Notes under the pieces: model-generated
Database searches by the model: none
The model's input: only the letters and a program-made list of their open reading frames with translations
Told to the model about the DNA's origin: nothing
Translations under genes and position numbers: made by a program
Shown: positions 1 through 8,657 of the stretch, one piece after another
Position numbering within the stretch: position 1 is the stretch's first letter
How the letters are laid out: each line of letters opens with the position of its first letter
Assembly (NCBI GenBank): GCA_937930815.1
Contig: CALHBQ010000264.1
Coordinates: 1-38,445 of the forward strand
From: an uncultured Saprospiraceae bacterium
GTDB taxonomy: Bacteria > Bacteroidota > Bacteroidia > Chitinophagales > Saprospiraceae
Length of the DNA: 38,445 bases
Direction: 5' to 3'

Positions 1-692
1 CCTCGATCAATGGTGTTTAATCCACCGATGGTTACTTTATTTCCTACAATGACATTTCCAGTTTGTGGAATTCTATGATGGTTAAAATATTGATCTTGAG
101 CATATCCAAATCCTTCTCCTCCGATGACACTATTCGATAAAATGAGGCAATCATTTCCAACTTTACAACCCCATCCGATAATCGTTCCTGGGTGAATGCT
201 TACATTATCACCAATGGTTGCGCCATGTTCTATCACGACATTTGCCATAAAGTAACAACCTGGCCCAATCGTCACATTTTTTTCAATCACTACATTAGGG
301 CCAATTTTCGTTCCTTCGGGGATAGTGACACTTTGATGAATTACTGCGGAGGGATGAATGGCTTCCCAACCTGCTTGAGTATAATCATGGTCACCATATT
401 TTTGCTTGATTCGAGCATGAGATACGCCAATATTGTTGCTACAAATAACAACGCTACCATTCAAAGAAACTGTTTTAGAACCAATTAATTTATTTGGAAT
501 AAAAATTAGAGATGCCCCATTTTTTAAAGCTTGATCAAAGGCTTTTTGAGTAGGTGCAAAGACCATATCTCCTTTTGTACCTGACTCATAAGGTGCAATA
601 TTTTGAATGGGGTTCTTACACTTGCCATGGATTTCTGTTAATCCGTATGATTCACCACATTCTTCAAATATTTCTGCTGCTGTCTTTTTCAT
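1..692 (-). CDS. lpxD: UDP-3-O-(3-hydroxyacyl)glucosamine N-acyltransferase LpxD (partial; C-terminus beyond window edge)
   Basis: Minus-strand reading frame from ATG (690-692) open to the window edge: MKKTAAEIFEECGESYGLTEINGKCKNPIQNIAPYESGTKGDMVFAPTQKAF...; left-handed beta-helix hexapeptides (VVIEKNVTIGPGCYFMANVVIEHGATIGDNVSIHPGTIIGWGCKVGN) and IGGEGFGYAQ motif. Not in the supplied ORF track because it runs off the edge. Confidence 0.9.
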   Translation of the reverse strand, partial: MKKTAAEIFEECGESYGLTEIHGKCKNPIQNIAPYESGTKGDMVFAPTQKAFDQALKNGASLIFIPNKLIGSKTVSLNGSVVICSNNIGVSHARIKQKYGDHDYTQAGWEAIHPSAVIHQSVTIPEGTKIGPNVVIEKNVTIGPGCYFMANVVIEHGATIGDNVSIHPGTIIGWGCKVGNDCLILSNSVIGGEGFGYAQDQYFNHHRIPQTGNVIVGNKVTIGGLNTIDR

Positions 693-836
693 ATCAGTAA
701 TTCTTTCCTTTTTAAGAAAAAACGAAGGTTATAATATTTTGCAAAGGTAGGAGAAATGATTTTAGTAGATGCTAAGTAATCGGACACATTATAGTGGCTA
801 AGATCTTACTTAATAAATAAAATGAAGGATTTTATA

Positions 837-844
837 TATCTTTG
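837..844 (+). promoter_or_regulatory. Putative Bacteroidota -7 promoter element (TATCTTTG) of the cold-shock gene
   Basis: Matches TAnnTTTG consensus ~55 nt upstream of the cold-shock ATG. Confidence 0.5.
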
Positions 845-898
845 TGCGGCAGTAATATCAAAATGATGTTACGCCACTTAATTTTTATTTTTTTTATA

Positions 899-1093
899 AT
901 GGCTACAGGTACCGTAAAATTTTTCAACGAAGGCAAAGGCTTCGGATTCATTACACCAGACGAAGGTGGAAAGGACGTTTTCGTTCACATTAATGGATTA
1001 AATGGTCTTCGCATTGGCGAAGGAGACAAAGTTTCTTTCGACGTAGAAGAAGGACAAAAAGGATTGAATGCAGTAAATGTCGAAATGGCATAA
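899..1093 (+). CDS. Cold-shock domain protein (CspA family), 64 aa
   Basis: [34 protein letters not shown]...; RNP1/RNP2 motifs KGFGFITP and VFVHI. The listed ORF start at 842 is too long; ATG at 899 fits the family. Confidence 0.95.
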   Translation: MATGTVKFFNEGKGFGFITPDEGGKDVFVHINGLNGLRIGEGDKVSFDVEEGQKGLNAVNVEMA

Positions 1094-1117
1094 GCATTCC
1101 ATATCTAAAAATCATAT

Positions 1118-1149
1118 AGGCCTGTCACTAAATTGACGGGCCTTTTTTT
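1118..1149 (+). terminator. Rho-independent terminator of cold-shock gene
   Basis: AGGCCTGTCA-ctaaat-TGACGGGCCT followed by T7. Confidence 0.85.
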
Positions 1150-1412
1150 ATGCACAGGTGTATTAGCCAAGTGTTACCTGTTCCTCCAAAGGGAGACATG
1201 TAAGGCCAGTCAGAGGATTTGTATAGAATCAAATTTATTTAGAAAAATCACCTCTATTGCTAACTCTACTCCTCTATTCCCGTCTAATAACAAAGCAGAG
1301 GAATAACTCGAAGAATGGAATAAATTATGCCTATCAAACGTTACTCCTAAGTTTTTCAAATAAAACCAACCGCCTACTACCCCAAAACGAACGCACATAA
1401 AATTTTCAATAC

Positions 1413-2939
1413 ATGACACGTATACACTGTTTTCTCATTTGCTTATTTACTTTTCTAATCTCTACGACTACTTTTTCTCAGAACTTTGATGAGACTTGGG
1501 CTGAATTTTTGGAGAACAACAAAATCTCCAATATGAGTCGTTTGCCTCGACCTGATGCTGTTACAGATCAGGTAAATTATGCAAAATACGCATTGATGAA
1601 TACCAACAACAAATTTTGCCAAAGTAAGATTGTTGATGCCGAAACCTATATGGAGGAACTCAAAACGCTCGACTCTGATGTTCGCGAATCGATTCCAGGT
1701 TTTACGCCTAAAATGGATGATTTAGAGAAAAAAATCGAAGCCTATCATACAATTGATCAGATTTGGAATCGCTTCTTGAAAAACAGAGATGTTACTGTTC
1801 ATGAGTTGGAAGAGGCATACCCACCAAGTTCTATTTGTGAGAAAAGAACCTTGGTAAAATACTCTTACATGACGGCTCATTATTACCTATGTGAAGGTGA
1901 TTTGGAGCGTTCAATCAATACCTTTGAGAACCGTACATTGAAGATTGCAGAGAAAACCACTTTACGTGTAAAAGATGTGAAAGGCATGTCAGCAGAGGTT
2001 AAAAACATGAAAACGCTCTACCGAAACATGTCAAAATTGGACGATGCGTGGGAAGAATATTTGGATACTGGCGTTTCTCTTGGTTTCAAACCAAAATTGC
2101 CACTATTTGATTGCTACCCTGTTCCAAATATAAAAGCATATATTTTACGTGGTGCGGTAGATATTTGTCGAATTGCCCCAGAGATGCTCGAAAAGATTGA
2201 AAAAATTCAAGACAAAACTGATGTTACGCTGGATAGAGAAATTCGCGAAAAGATTAGAGAATTGAGAGAAGATGTTGAAGAAAACGAAGAAACTGCCGCT
2301 CCATTAAATAAGGCGTGGAACGCTTTCGTAAAATCAGGCAAAGTGCCAAGTGTCGATTATGGTTACGAATATTGTAATACAGAATCATTGATTAGAGCCT
2401 ACATCATGGATGGGTACGCTTACCCGTGTAACTTCGGAGATGAGATGCTTACAAAAATTGATTCTTTGCGAAAAGCAGACCGTCCTCGATTGAAAAAAAG
2501 CACCGCTAAAAAAATCAATGAACTGATGGACTTGATTGAGGAGTACGAAGAAAACAGTGCTGACATTGATCAGATTTGGGAAAAATTCGTTGCGAATGGT
2601 GATAAATTGGTCAGTGATTATATTTCTACAGAGAATTATTGTGATAATATTCATCAAGTAAAAGATTGGACCATGAGAGGGCTGACCGCCGATTGTGAAG
2701 AGGCTATCCCCTATTTGAAGAAGATTGATAATTTTAAAGAAACATTCGATTTCGATTTTTATAAAGAATTGGATTGTCGAGTTCAAGCCTTAAGAATCAA
2801 GGTTTGGGAATGTAGGCATGCTGCATTAGAAGATTTAGCAAAGACCGAATTTCCAGATGCATATGAAGAAAGATTGACAGAATTGATGGAACAATATGAT
2901 ATGATTGAGCGACCAAGACTTCCGGATGGTTGTGAATAA
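1413..2939 (+). CDS. Secreted protein of five ~90-aa helical repeats with C-x17-C signature, 508 aa
   Basis: Signal peptide MTRIHCFLICLFTFLISTTTFSQ; repeated W-xx-(F/Y) openings at W29, W118, W213, W302, W389; Cys pairs C142/C160, C234/C252, C321/C339, C410/C428. Confidence 0.85.
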   Translation: MTRIHCFLICLFTFLISTTTFSQNFDETWAEFLENNKISNMSRLPRPDAVTDQVNYAKYALMNTNNKFCQSKIVDAETYMEELKTLDSDVRESIPGFTPKMDDLEKKIEAYHTIDQIWNRFLKNRDVTVHELEEAYPPSSICEKRTLVKYSYMTAHYYLCEGDLERSINTFENRTLKIAEKTTLRVKDVKGMSAEVKNMKTLYRNMSKLDDAWEEYLDTGVSLGFKPKLPLFDCYPVPNIKAYILRGAVDICRIAPEMLEKIEKIQDKTDVTLDREIREKIRELREDVEENEETAAPLNKAWNAFVKSGKVPSVDYGYEYCNTESLIRAYIMDGYAYPCNFGDEMLTKIDSLRKADRPRLKKSTAKKINELMDLIEEYEENSADIDQIWEKFVANGDKLVSDYISTENYCDNIHQVKDWTMRGLTADCEEAIPYLKKIDNFKETFDFDFYKELDCRVQALRIKVWECRHAALEDLAKTEFPDAYEERLTELMEQYDMIERPRLPDGCE

Positions 2940-3018
2940 AGTTCAAGGTTGAAAGTTGAAGGTTTGAAGTTCTAAAGTGTTTCGTTCGTTCATATTTAAA
3001 GTCTCAATTTTAAAAAGA

Positions 3019-3058
3019 AAAAATGTGGCAGATTTTTAAAATCTGTCACATTTTTTTT
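3019..3058. terminator. Palindromic terminator (probably bidirectional)
   Basis: AAATGTGGCAGATTTT-t-AAAATCTGTCACATTT flanked by A-run and T-run. Confidence 0.7.
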
Positions 3059-3152
3059 ATCCGTTTCCATCAACAACTTAGGGGTGATAAAGTTAGAAAA
3101 TTCTAATTGCGTTTCATTCGTTCAACTTTCAACATAAAACTTTCAACTACAA

Positions 3153-3187
3153 CAAAAAAAAGCACGGCCGAAATAACTCGACCGTGC
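3153..3187 (-). terminator. Terminator of the 3220-5490 gene
   Basis: Minus strand GCACGGTC-GAGTTATTTC-GGCCGTGC followed by T8. Confidence 0.8.
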
Positions 3188-3219
3188 AATTTACCCGAAT
3201 TTAAAATCCGGCTTCAACG

Positions 3220-5490
3220 TTACTTTTTTACAACTTTTGTGGTATAAATACCATTCGTTGTAGTAACTCTCAAAAAGTAAATCCCTGGGATTACGGCAGA
3301 TGTTTCCATCATACCATTTACATTCGAAAATTCATTTTTAGAAATAGATTTGCCTTCAATTGAAAACAATTCAGCAGTCCATTTTCCAAGTTGAAAATTT
3401 TTCATTTCAATATTAAAATGATCCGATGCCGGATTTGGGTAAACCTTTGCAATTGATTGTAAATCAGCTACTTCTGAAGTTCCTGAGGTACAATCTGCAG
3501 TGTCGTCGTGGGTTACAGTCATTTCAAATTCAGCAATACAACCAGAGTCAGCATCTGTGATAACCAAAGTGTAAAGACCAGATGTACGAGCACAACGTTC
3601 TGGGCCAATTTCACCTTCCAAAATGTTACCATCCAAATACCATTGTAAGCCATAATTGGCTGGTAAAACCACCGTTGACAATAATGATAAAAGGTTAGCA
3701 TTATTGTCAAATTCTGGGGTAGCTGGATAAACAATTTCTAAAACCGTTGCCGTATCAGAAAATGTGATACATGCGTTGTTTGGGTCTTGATGGGCTACCC
3801 AATAATCACCTGCAAATTCACCAGGAACATTTGGTTCGATTGAAATAGAATCACCCTCAAAGTACCAAATGATATTATCCGAAACAGAGGAAGTTAACTC
3901 AAATGGTAAAAAACAATTGAGCTGTAAATCATCAGGAGAAATAATTGGTTCTGTTGGATAAATTGGAGCTCCAATAACTAAACTATCTGATATAATGGTG
4001 CAAAGTGTATTTGGATCAGTGTGATGCGCCAAATAGATTCCTGCTTCATTGATACTCAAAATTGAATCTGTTGAAATAGGATTTCCATTGAAAAACCATT
4101 CAATGTTTTGTCCAACTGAAGAAGTCAATTGAATATCGCCCTCACATTTTATATTAGGTAATTCAGCGGTAAGAATGGGTCGAGTTGGAAAAGAAAGTGG
4201 CGCAATCAAGGCCGTATCAGAAACTGACCTGCATTGAGAAATTGGATCTGTAAATTGAACCCAATACTGCCCTGCCCTATTTGCTAATAAAACCGAATCG
4301 GTTGAAATGACATTTCCATCATGAAACCATTCTAAATTTTGGCTTAAAGAGGAAGTAAATTCAATTTCTCCGACACATTTCACCTGACTTGATTCTGGAG
4401 AAATGGACGGAACCGGAGGTGCTGCATAAACGAATACCGTATCAGTTTCTACGATTTCTGTAATTGGTTTAAAAAAGGTCAAAAGGACATCCATATTATT
4501 GACCGTATCTTTCAAGAGAACGGTATTATTTGGATTAAAAATTACCTCTCCACATAAGTCATCTGCCCCAGCCAAAATATCATCATCGTCAAAAACTTTC
4601 AAGCGATAATCTCTCACTTCCAAGGTGATATTGACATTAAAATCAGCTGGAAAATCTGTATTTTCTAAATTGGATGATTTGTAAATCTCCGTTCCATTCA
4701 GTTCTTCAATGACAAAATACAAATCAGGATTACCAGTCAAAATAGGAGGAATACGAGTATCCTTGCACTCCGCAGATATTACCGATAATCGACTCATCTG
4801 AGAAGGAAAAGTGTCAACAACCGCTCTTAAAGTCACTGGATAAACTCCAGGCCATAAATAATTTATTGAGCCTGGATTTTCATCTATTGAACTTTCTCCA
4901 TTCCCAAAATTCCAGAAGTAAGTAAAACCAGACGCGCCATTACTTACGATATTATTGACAAAAGTGGCCTCGGTTGTTCCGCAACCAGTGCTGCTAAAAA
5001 TTTCAAACACTTTATTGGGATCAGGTTCGGGATAGATGATTATTTCAAAGGCAAAAGAAGTCGGATTACCTATTCCAAATACAGTTGCTTCCAAATCTAC
5101 ATTAACAAAATATTGACCTGAAGCCAACGGTGTTCCACATATTTTGGCACAACCATCTGTTTGAACTGCTGGGTCAAATTCATCTTGATTGACTTCCCAA
5201 CTAAGTCCTGGAGGTAGGTTCGAAAGTCCAACAATTTTGAACTTAGAAATAGAAATGCCAGGAATGGTCATAGAATCTATTGCATAAACTGGAGTCGTTG
5301 TTTTTGGTAGTCGAAAACTTAAATCTTTATCGAAATAAATATTTTCAAATCCAGCTTCGATTTCGCTTAAAAACAATGTATCATCGGGCATTTGACCCAA
5401 ATCTATTTGGCAACCGGGGCATCCCGATTGAGCGTTTCCAAGACTCGAAAAAAGAAAAAAAGCGAGTGTAAATATTATTGTATATTTCAT
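3220..5490 (-). CDS. Secreted PKD/Ig-like repeat protein with T9SS type A C-terminal sorting domain
   Basis: Start re-assigned to MKYTIIFTLAFFLFSSLGNAQ (signal peptide). PKD-like segment FTYFWNFGNGESSIDENPGSINYLWPGVYPVTLRA; three clear ~75-aa repeats (LEWFHDGNVISTDS / IEWFFNGNPISTDS / IIWYFEGDSISIEP); C-terminal KVYPNPASDHFNIEM...GIYFLRVTTTNGIYTTKVVKK. Confidence 0.88.
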   Translation of the reverse strand: MKYTIIFTLAFFLFSSLGNAQSGCPGCQIDLGQMPDDTLFLSEIEAGFENIYFDKDLSFRLPKTTTPVYAIDSMTIPGISISKFKIVGLSNLPPGLSWEVNQDEFDPAVQTDGCAKICGTPLASGQYFVNVDLEATVFGIGNPTSFAFEIIIYPEPDPNKVFEIFSSTGCGTTEATFVNNIVSNGASGFTYFWNFGNGESSIDENPGSINYLWPGVYPVTLRAVVDTFPSQMSRLSVISAECKDTRIPPILTGNPDLYFVIEELNGTEIYKSSNLENTDFPADFNVNITLEVRDYRLKVFDDDDILAGADDLCGEVIFNPNNTVLLKDTVNNMDVLLTFFKPITEIVETDTVFVYAAPPVPSISPESSQVKCVGEIEFTSSLSQNLEWFHDGNVISTDSVLLANRAGQYWVQFTDPISQCRSVSDTALIAPLSFPTRPILTAELPNIKCEGDIQLTSSVGQNIEWFFNGNPISTDSILSINEAGIYLAHHTDPNTLCTIISDSLVIGAPIYPTEPIISPDDLQLNCFLPFELTSSVSDNIIWYFEGDSISIEPNVPGEFAGDYWVAHQDPNNACITFSDTATVLEIVYPATPEFDNNANLLSLLSTVVLPANYGLQWYLDGNILEGEIGPERCARTSGLYTLVITDADSGCIAEFEMTVTHDDTADCTSGTSEVADLQSIAKVYPNPASDHFNIEMKNFQLGKWTAELFSIEGKSISKNEFSNVNGMMETSAVIPGIYFLRVTTTNGIYTTKVVKK

Positions 5491-5733
5491 AATACTCGAT
5501 TTTAAACCATTGACAATCAATGATTTAGGTTTTAAAATAAAACAGACTTGGTGGAGAAGAATTAACTTAGGAATCAATCCTAATTTTAGAAATTTTTATA
5601 AATCAACTTTCAATTTAGAATTGAAATCGATTGTTAAATTGTTAAAATTGTTTGATTGCTATGGTCGCTTTTGTAAACAATTCTAACAATCAAACAATCC
5701 TAACACGCGTCCCGAAACCTCGGGAATTATCTT

Positions 5734-6543
5734 TTATTTACTTACAACCATTTTCTCAGAAACAAATCCAAGATGATTTTTGATGGCGTAGAAATAGATG
5801 CCACTTTGAAGGTTTGTTCCATCAAAAGGAATATTATTTTTTCCTTCTAAAAGTTGGACTTTTTCTGAATGTAGCACCTTTCCAACCATGTCAAAAACTT
5901 CAAAATTCACCTCACCTGAAAAAGTAGAGGTCAATTCAATAGTCGTCGTCCCATGAAAAGGATTTGGAACATTTCTTAATTTAATAAGATCACTCAAAGG
6001 CTCTGTATCAGATACAGTCGAACAATTCGTAAAATCAGCTGGTCTTACCGTTAAAGTGTAATTACCGGGAGTAGCAGGAGTTGGCAATGACACTACGGTA
6101 CCATTGGTACCATTTAAGAAGACTTCCACACTGATAGTTAAGTTATGCTCCCCTATAAAGGTCGCATCCATAACGGTTCCTTTGATGGCAATACATCCTA
6201 ATGTATTTTTTCTAAAAACACAATCACCAGGATTACATTCGTAGCTAAAACCATCAGGTAAATTGCCAATTGCACCAGTTGTTGCTAACCGAATAGAGTC
6301 AAGAGGTAAACTTAATCCACTGAAATTGAACGTATCTCCAACTGCAGCCTGAAAAGCAAAAAAGTAAGGAATACCGATACAGGCAGTGTCTGGAATTCCA
6401 CCCTGCATCGTAGCAGGGTCGTAAGGCAATGGCTGAACAGGAAATGCTGCATCTATCAAGGTAGAATCAGGTTGACAAACTTGTGCAGACATTGTTGAAG
6501 CGGAAATGGCAATTACTGCCAAAAGGGTAAAAAATTTGCTCAT
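5734..6543 (-). CDS. Secreted protein with T9SS type A C-terminal sorting domain, 269 aa
   Basis: Signal peptide MSKFFTLLAVIAISASTMSAQ; C-terminus LRNVPNPFHGTTTIELTSTFSGEVNFEVFDMVGKVLHSE...SGIYFYAIKNHLGFVSEKMVVSK. Confidence 0.88.
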   Translation of the reverse strand: MSKFFTLLAVIAISASTMSAQVCQPDSTLIDAAFPVQPLPYDPATMQGGIPDTACIGIPYFFAFQAAVGDTFNFSGLSLPLDSIRLATTGAIGNLPDGFSYECNPGDCVFRKNTLGCIAIKGTVMDATFIGEHNLTISVEVFLNGTNGTVVSLPTPATPGNYTLTVRPADFTNCSTVSDTEPLSDLIKLRNVPNPFHGTTTIELTSTFSGEVNFEVFDMVGKVLHSEKVQLLEGKNNIPFDGTNLQSGIYFYAIKNHLGFVSEKMVVSK

Positions 6544-6931
6544 AATTTAAAATCAGAGTTAATGATGGAATGATTCAAAATCGAATAGCTTAGATAAAAG
6601 CTACTTATTTTAAGTCAAACCTTTATGATTAAATATAAATTTTCTTTTTGCGAATTAACTCAAATTGGAGGAGGTTGAAAAGCAAAATCTCTTTGGAAAG
6701 CGGGTATGAAGTGTTTACTCTTCAAAGATAATATGAATTTACTTTAATTTTTAATATTCCAATCTTTTAAGAAATAATTAGTATCCCAATTTACAATAAG
6801 GACGTCTTAAGGAGCGTCTTCCCTAAGTTCAAGAATCATATATTTTATTTAAATTTTTAAAATCAGCTCAAAAGGAATGATTTTGGAAACCATACAAATT
6901 TGTAATCAAACTTTTTAACCAATAAATTAAG

Positions 6932-7483
6932 ATGAAACAATTAATCCTTACTATCTGCCTATCCTTTGGAATTATCGCATTTGGATTTGCTCAAAAATAC
7001 CAAAGTGAAACAGCCGAAATAACACTTGAATCAACTACTCCTCGAGACACTATTCTCGCAATCAATAATTCAGGAAGCTTTTGGATTGACCTATCTACCA
7101 ATAAATTGGAGATGACTGCTCAAGTAAAAGATTTTGTTGTAGAAAATAAAGCGATTGACCGCTTTCGCGGGAAAGACTTTATGGAAGCTGACAAATTCCC
7201 AACCGCAACTTTTAAAGGAAACATGGCGAATGGAAGTATGTTTGATGTAAATAAAACAGGCTCTTACATGGTCGAAATTGTAGGAATTTTTACAATTCAT
7301 GGTGTTACAAAGAGAGTACAAATGCCTGCGGTTATTACGGTTAGAAATGGAAAAATTGAGCTTAATATGAAGTTTAATGTTCAACTGGAAGATTTGAAAC
7401 TAAGATTACCAGGTGATTTGATTAATAAATTATCAGATAGATTCAGAGCGGGGATAAAAGTAAATCTCAAACCAGCGAGATAA
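6932..7483 (+). CDS. YceI-like family protein, 183 aa
   Basis: Signal peptide; GKDFMEADKFPTATFKGN...VEIVGIFTIHGVTKRVQMPAVITV, typical YceI 'F..tDKfP.atF.g...ltihGvTk.v'. Confidence 0.88.
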   Translation: MKQLILTICLSFGIIAFGFAQKYQSETAEITLESTTPRDTILAINNSGSFWIDLSTNKLEMTAQVKDFVVENKAIDRFRGKDFMEADKFPTATFKGNMANGSMFDVNKTGSYMVEIVGIFTIHGVTKRVQMPAVITVRNGKIELNMKFNVQLEDLKLRLPGDLINKLSDRFRAGIKVNLKPAR

Positions 7484-7520
7484 AATATTCAGAATGGAAC
7501 TTCGCCCTCGGGCAAAGTAA

Positions 7521-7638
7521 GTAACGCTCAAAAAAATAATTTCCCGATTTTAAAAAATTAGTGAAGGAAAAGTGATTGATAATGAGGTTTTTCGAGCTAA
7601 TTTTTTGAATTGAAGAGGGAAGTTATTTTTTGAGTAAT
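7521..7638. repeat. Long imperfect intergenic inverted repeat (~40-nt arms)
   Basis: GTAACGCTCAAAAAAATAATTTCCCGATTTTAAAAAATTAG (7521-7561) versus reverse complement of 7597-7638 (ATTACTCAAAAAATAACTTCCCTCTTCAATTCAAAAAATTAG). Confidence 0.75.
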
Positions 7639-7666
7639 ACTAACAGATCTATTAAAATAAAAAATC

Positions 7667-7699
7667 GAAAGGCTGCTCTTTTATCAAGAGCAGCCTTTC
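7667..7699 (-). terminator. Terminator of Crp/Fnr gene
   Basis: GAAAGGCTGCTCTT-ttatc-AAGAGCAGCCTTTC perfect stem, AT-rich flanks. Confidence 0.85.
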
Positions 7700-7743
7700 C
7701 GAATTTTTGAGAACACACTAAAATTCTTTCAGAGAAAATCGCA

Positions 7744-8430
7744 TTATGCCAATTTAGCCATATCTCTTACTAATATTTTTCCTCGGTTGAAATAAATCAA
7801 ATCCGATTTTCTAAGTTCATTTAAAACCAAAGTAACCGTTTGTCTGGAAGTGCAAGTAATATTTGCAATGTCTTGATGAGTCAATGAATGTTTCAATAAC
7901 ATTTCGTACCCAATACGGCGACCTCTTTTATTTACAGCATCTTTGATGAAATCAATGATTCTGGTTCTTGCATCCTTGAAAATTAAAGATTCTAACTTAC
8001 GTTCTGCGCTGCGCAGTCTTGAACCAAAGATTTCCATAATTCTGTCAGTAATAGTCAAGTTAGTATGCATCAAACGTTTGAAGTCAGAAACTTTCAATAC
8101 GTAAATGTGTACTTCTTCTTTTAATGCTTGAGCAAAGTCTTTTCTTTTTACTTCGCCTATCAATCCCAACTCCCCAAACATAGCTTCTGGGTGAATCAAA
8201 GATTTAATTACTTCTTTTCCATCATCTGAATGTGTTGAAATTTTAACGGTTCCTTTCGCTAAAAAATAAATTTCGTTGGATGGATCTCCTGGGTGATAGA
8301 TGTGACTGTACTTAGATTTTACTCTAAGTTCGACCATGTTTTCTAATTTTTCTCGTTCTTCATTTGAAATTCCTTGGAATAGCGGGAATTGCGCTAAGAA
8401 ATTCTCTTTTGATAGTACGGCTGCAGTCAT
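7744..8430 (-). CDS. Crp/Fnr family transcriptional regulator, 228 aa
   Basis: Cyclic-nucleotide-binding-like domain (IYHPGDPSNEIYFLAKGTVKI...GEVIKSLIHPEAMFGELGLIGE variant) and C-terminal HTH (LTHQDIANITCTSRQTVTLVLNELRKSDLI). Confidence 0.95.
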   Translation of the reverse strand: MTAAVLSKENFLAQFPLFQGISNEEREKLENMVELRVKSKYSHIYHPGDPSNEIYFLAKGTVKISTHSDDGKEVIKSLIHPEAMFGELGLIGEVKRKDFAQALKEEVHIYVLKVSDFKRLMHTNLTITDRIMEIFGSRLRSAERKLESLIFKDARTRIIDFIKDAVNKRGRRIGYEMLLKHSLTHQDIANITCTSRQTVTLVLNELRKSDLIYFNRGKILVRDMAKLA

Positions 8431-8657
8431 GGCTTTGATTTTTTAATGTGTTAAAATAAAATTTCGATTTTTTATAAAATCGAAGAATTTACGTTGGTTG
8501 TTAGTTAGACACAGGTTTGAATCGTCCCCCCCTATGGAATAATATCTTTTTTAAAAATATTTTTCACATATATGAAATCACAATAAACCCTAAGTGCCAA
8601 ATAAGATTTTGACAATTAAAATATCATTAATACCGTCCCTATAATAATGAAGAAGAA

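Noticed and set aside
192-488. 98-aa + strand ORF
   Set aside because: Antisense to the clear lpxD frame on the minus strand; no recognisable family.
1210-1419. 69-aa minus-strand ORF upstream of the C-x17-C gene
   Set aside because: No family resemblance, lies in the intergenic/leader region and overlaps the start of a well-supported gene.
2385-2786. 133-aa minus ORF inside the C-x17-C gene
   Set aside because: Shadow ORF opposite a strongly repeat-constrained coding frame.
6800-6830. Short direct repeat GGACGTCTTAAGGAGCGTCTT upstream of yceI-like gene
   Set aside because: Too short and imperfect to support as an operator without comparative data.
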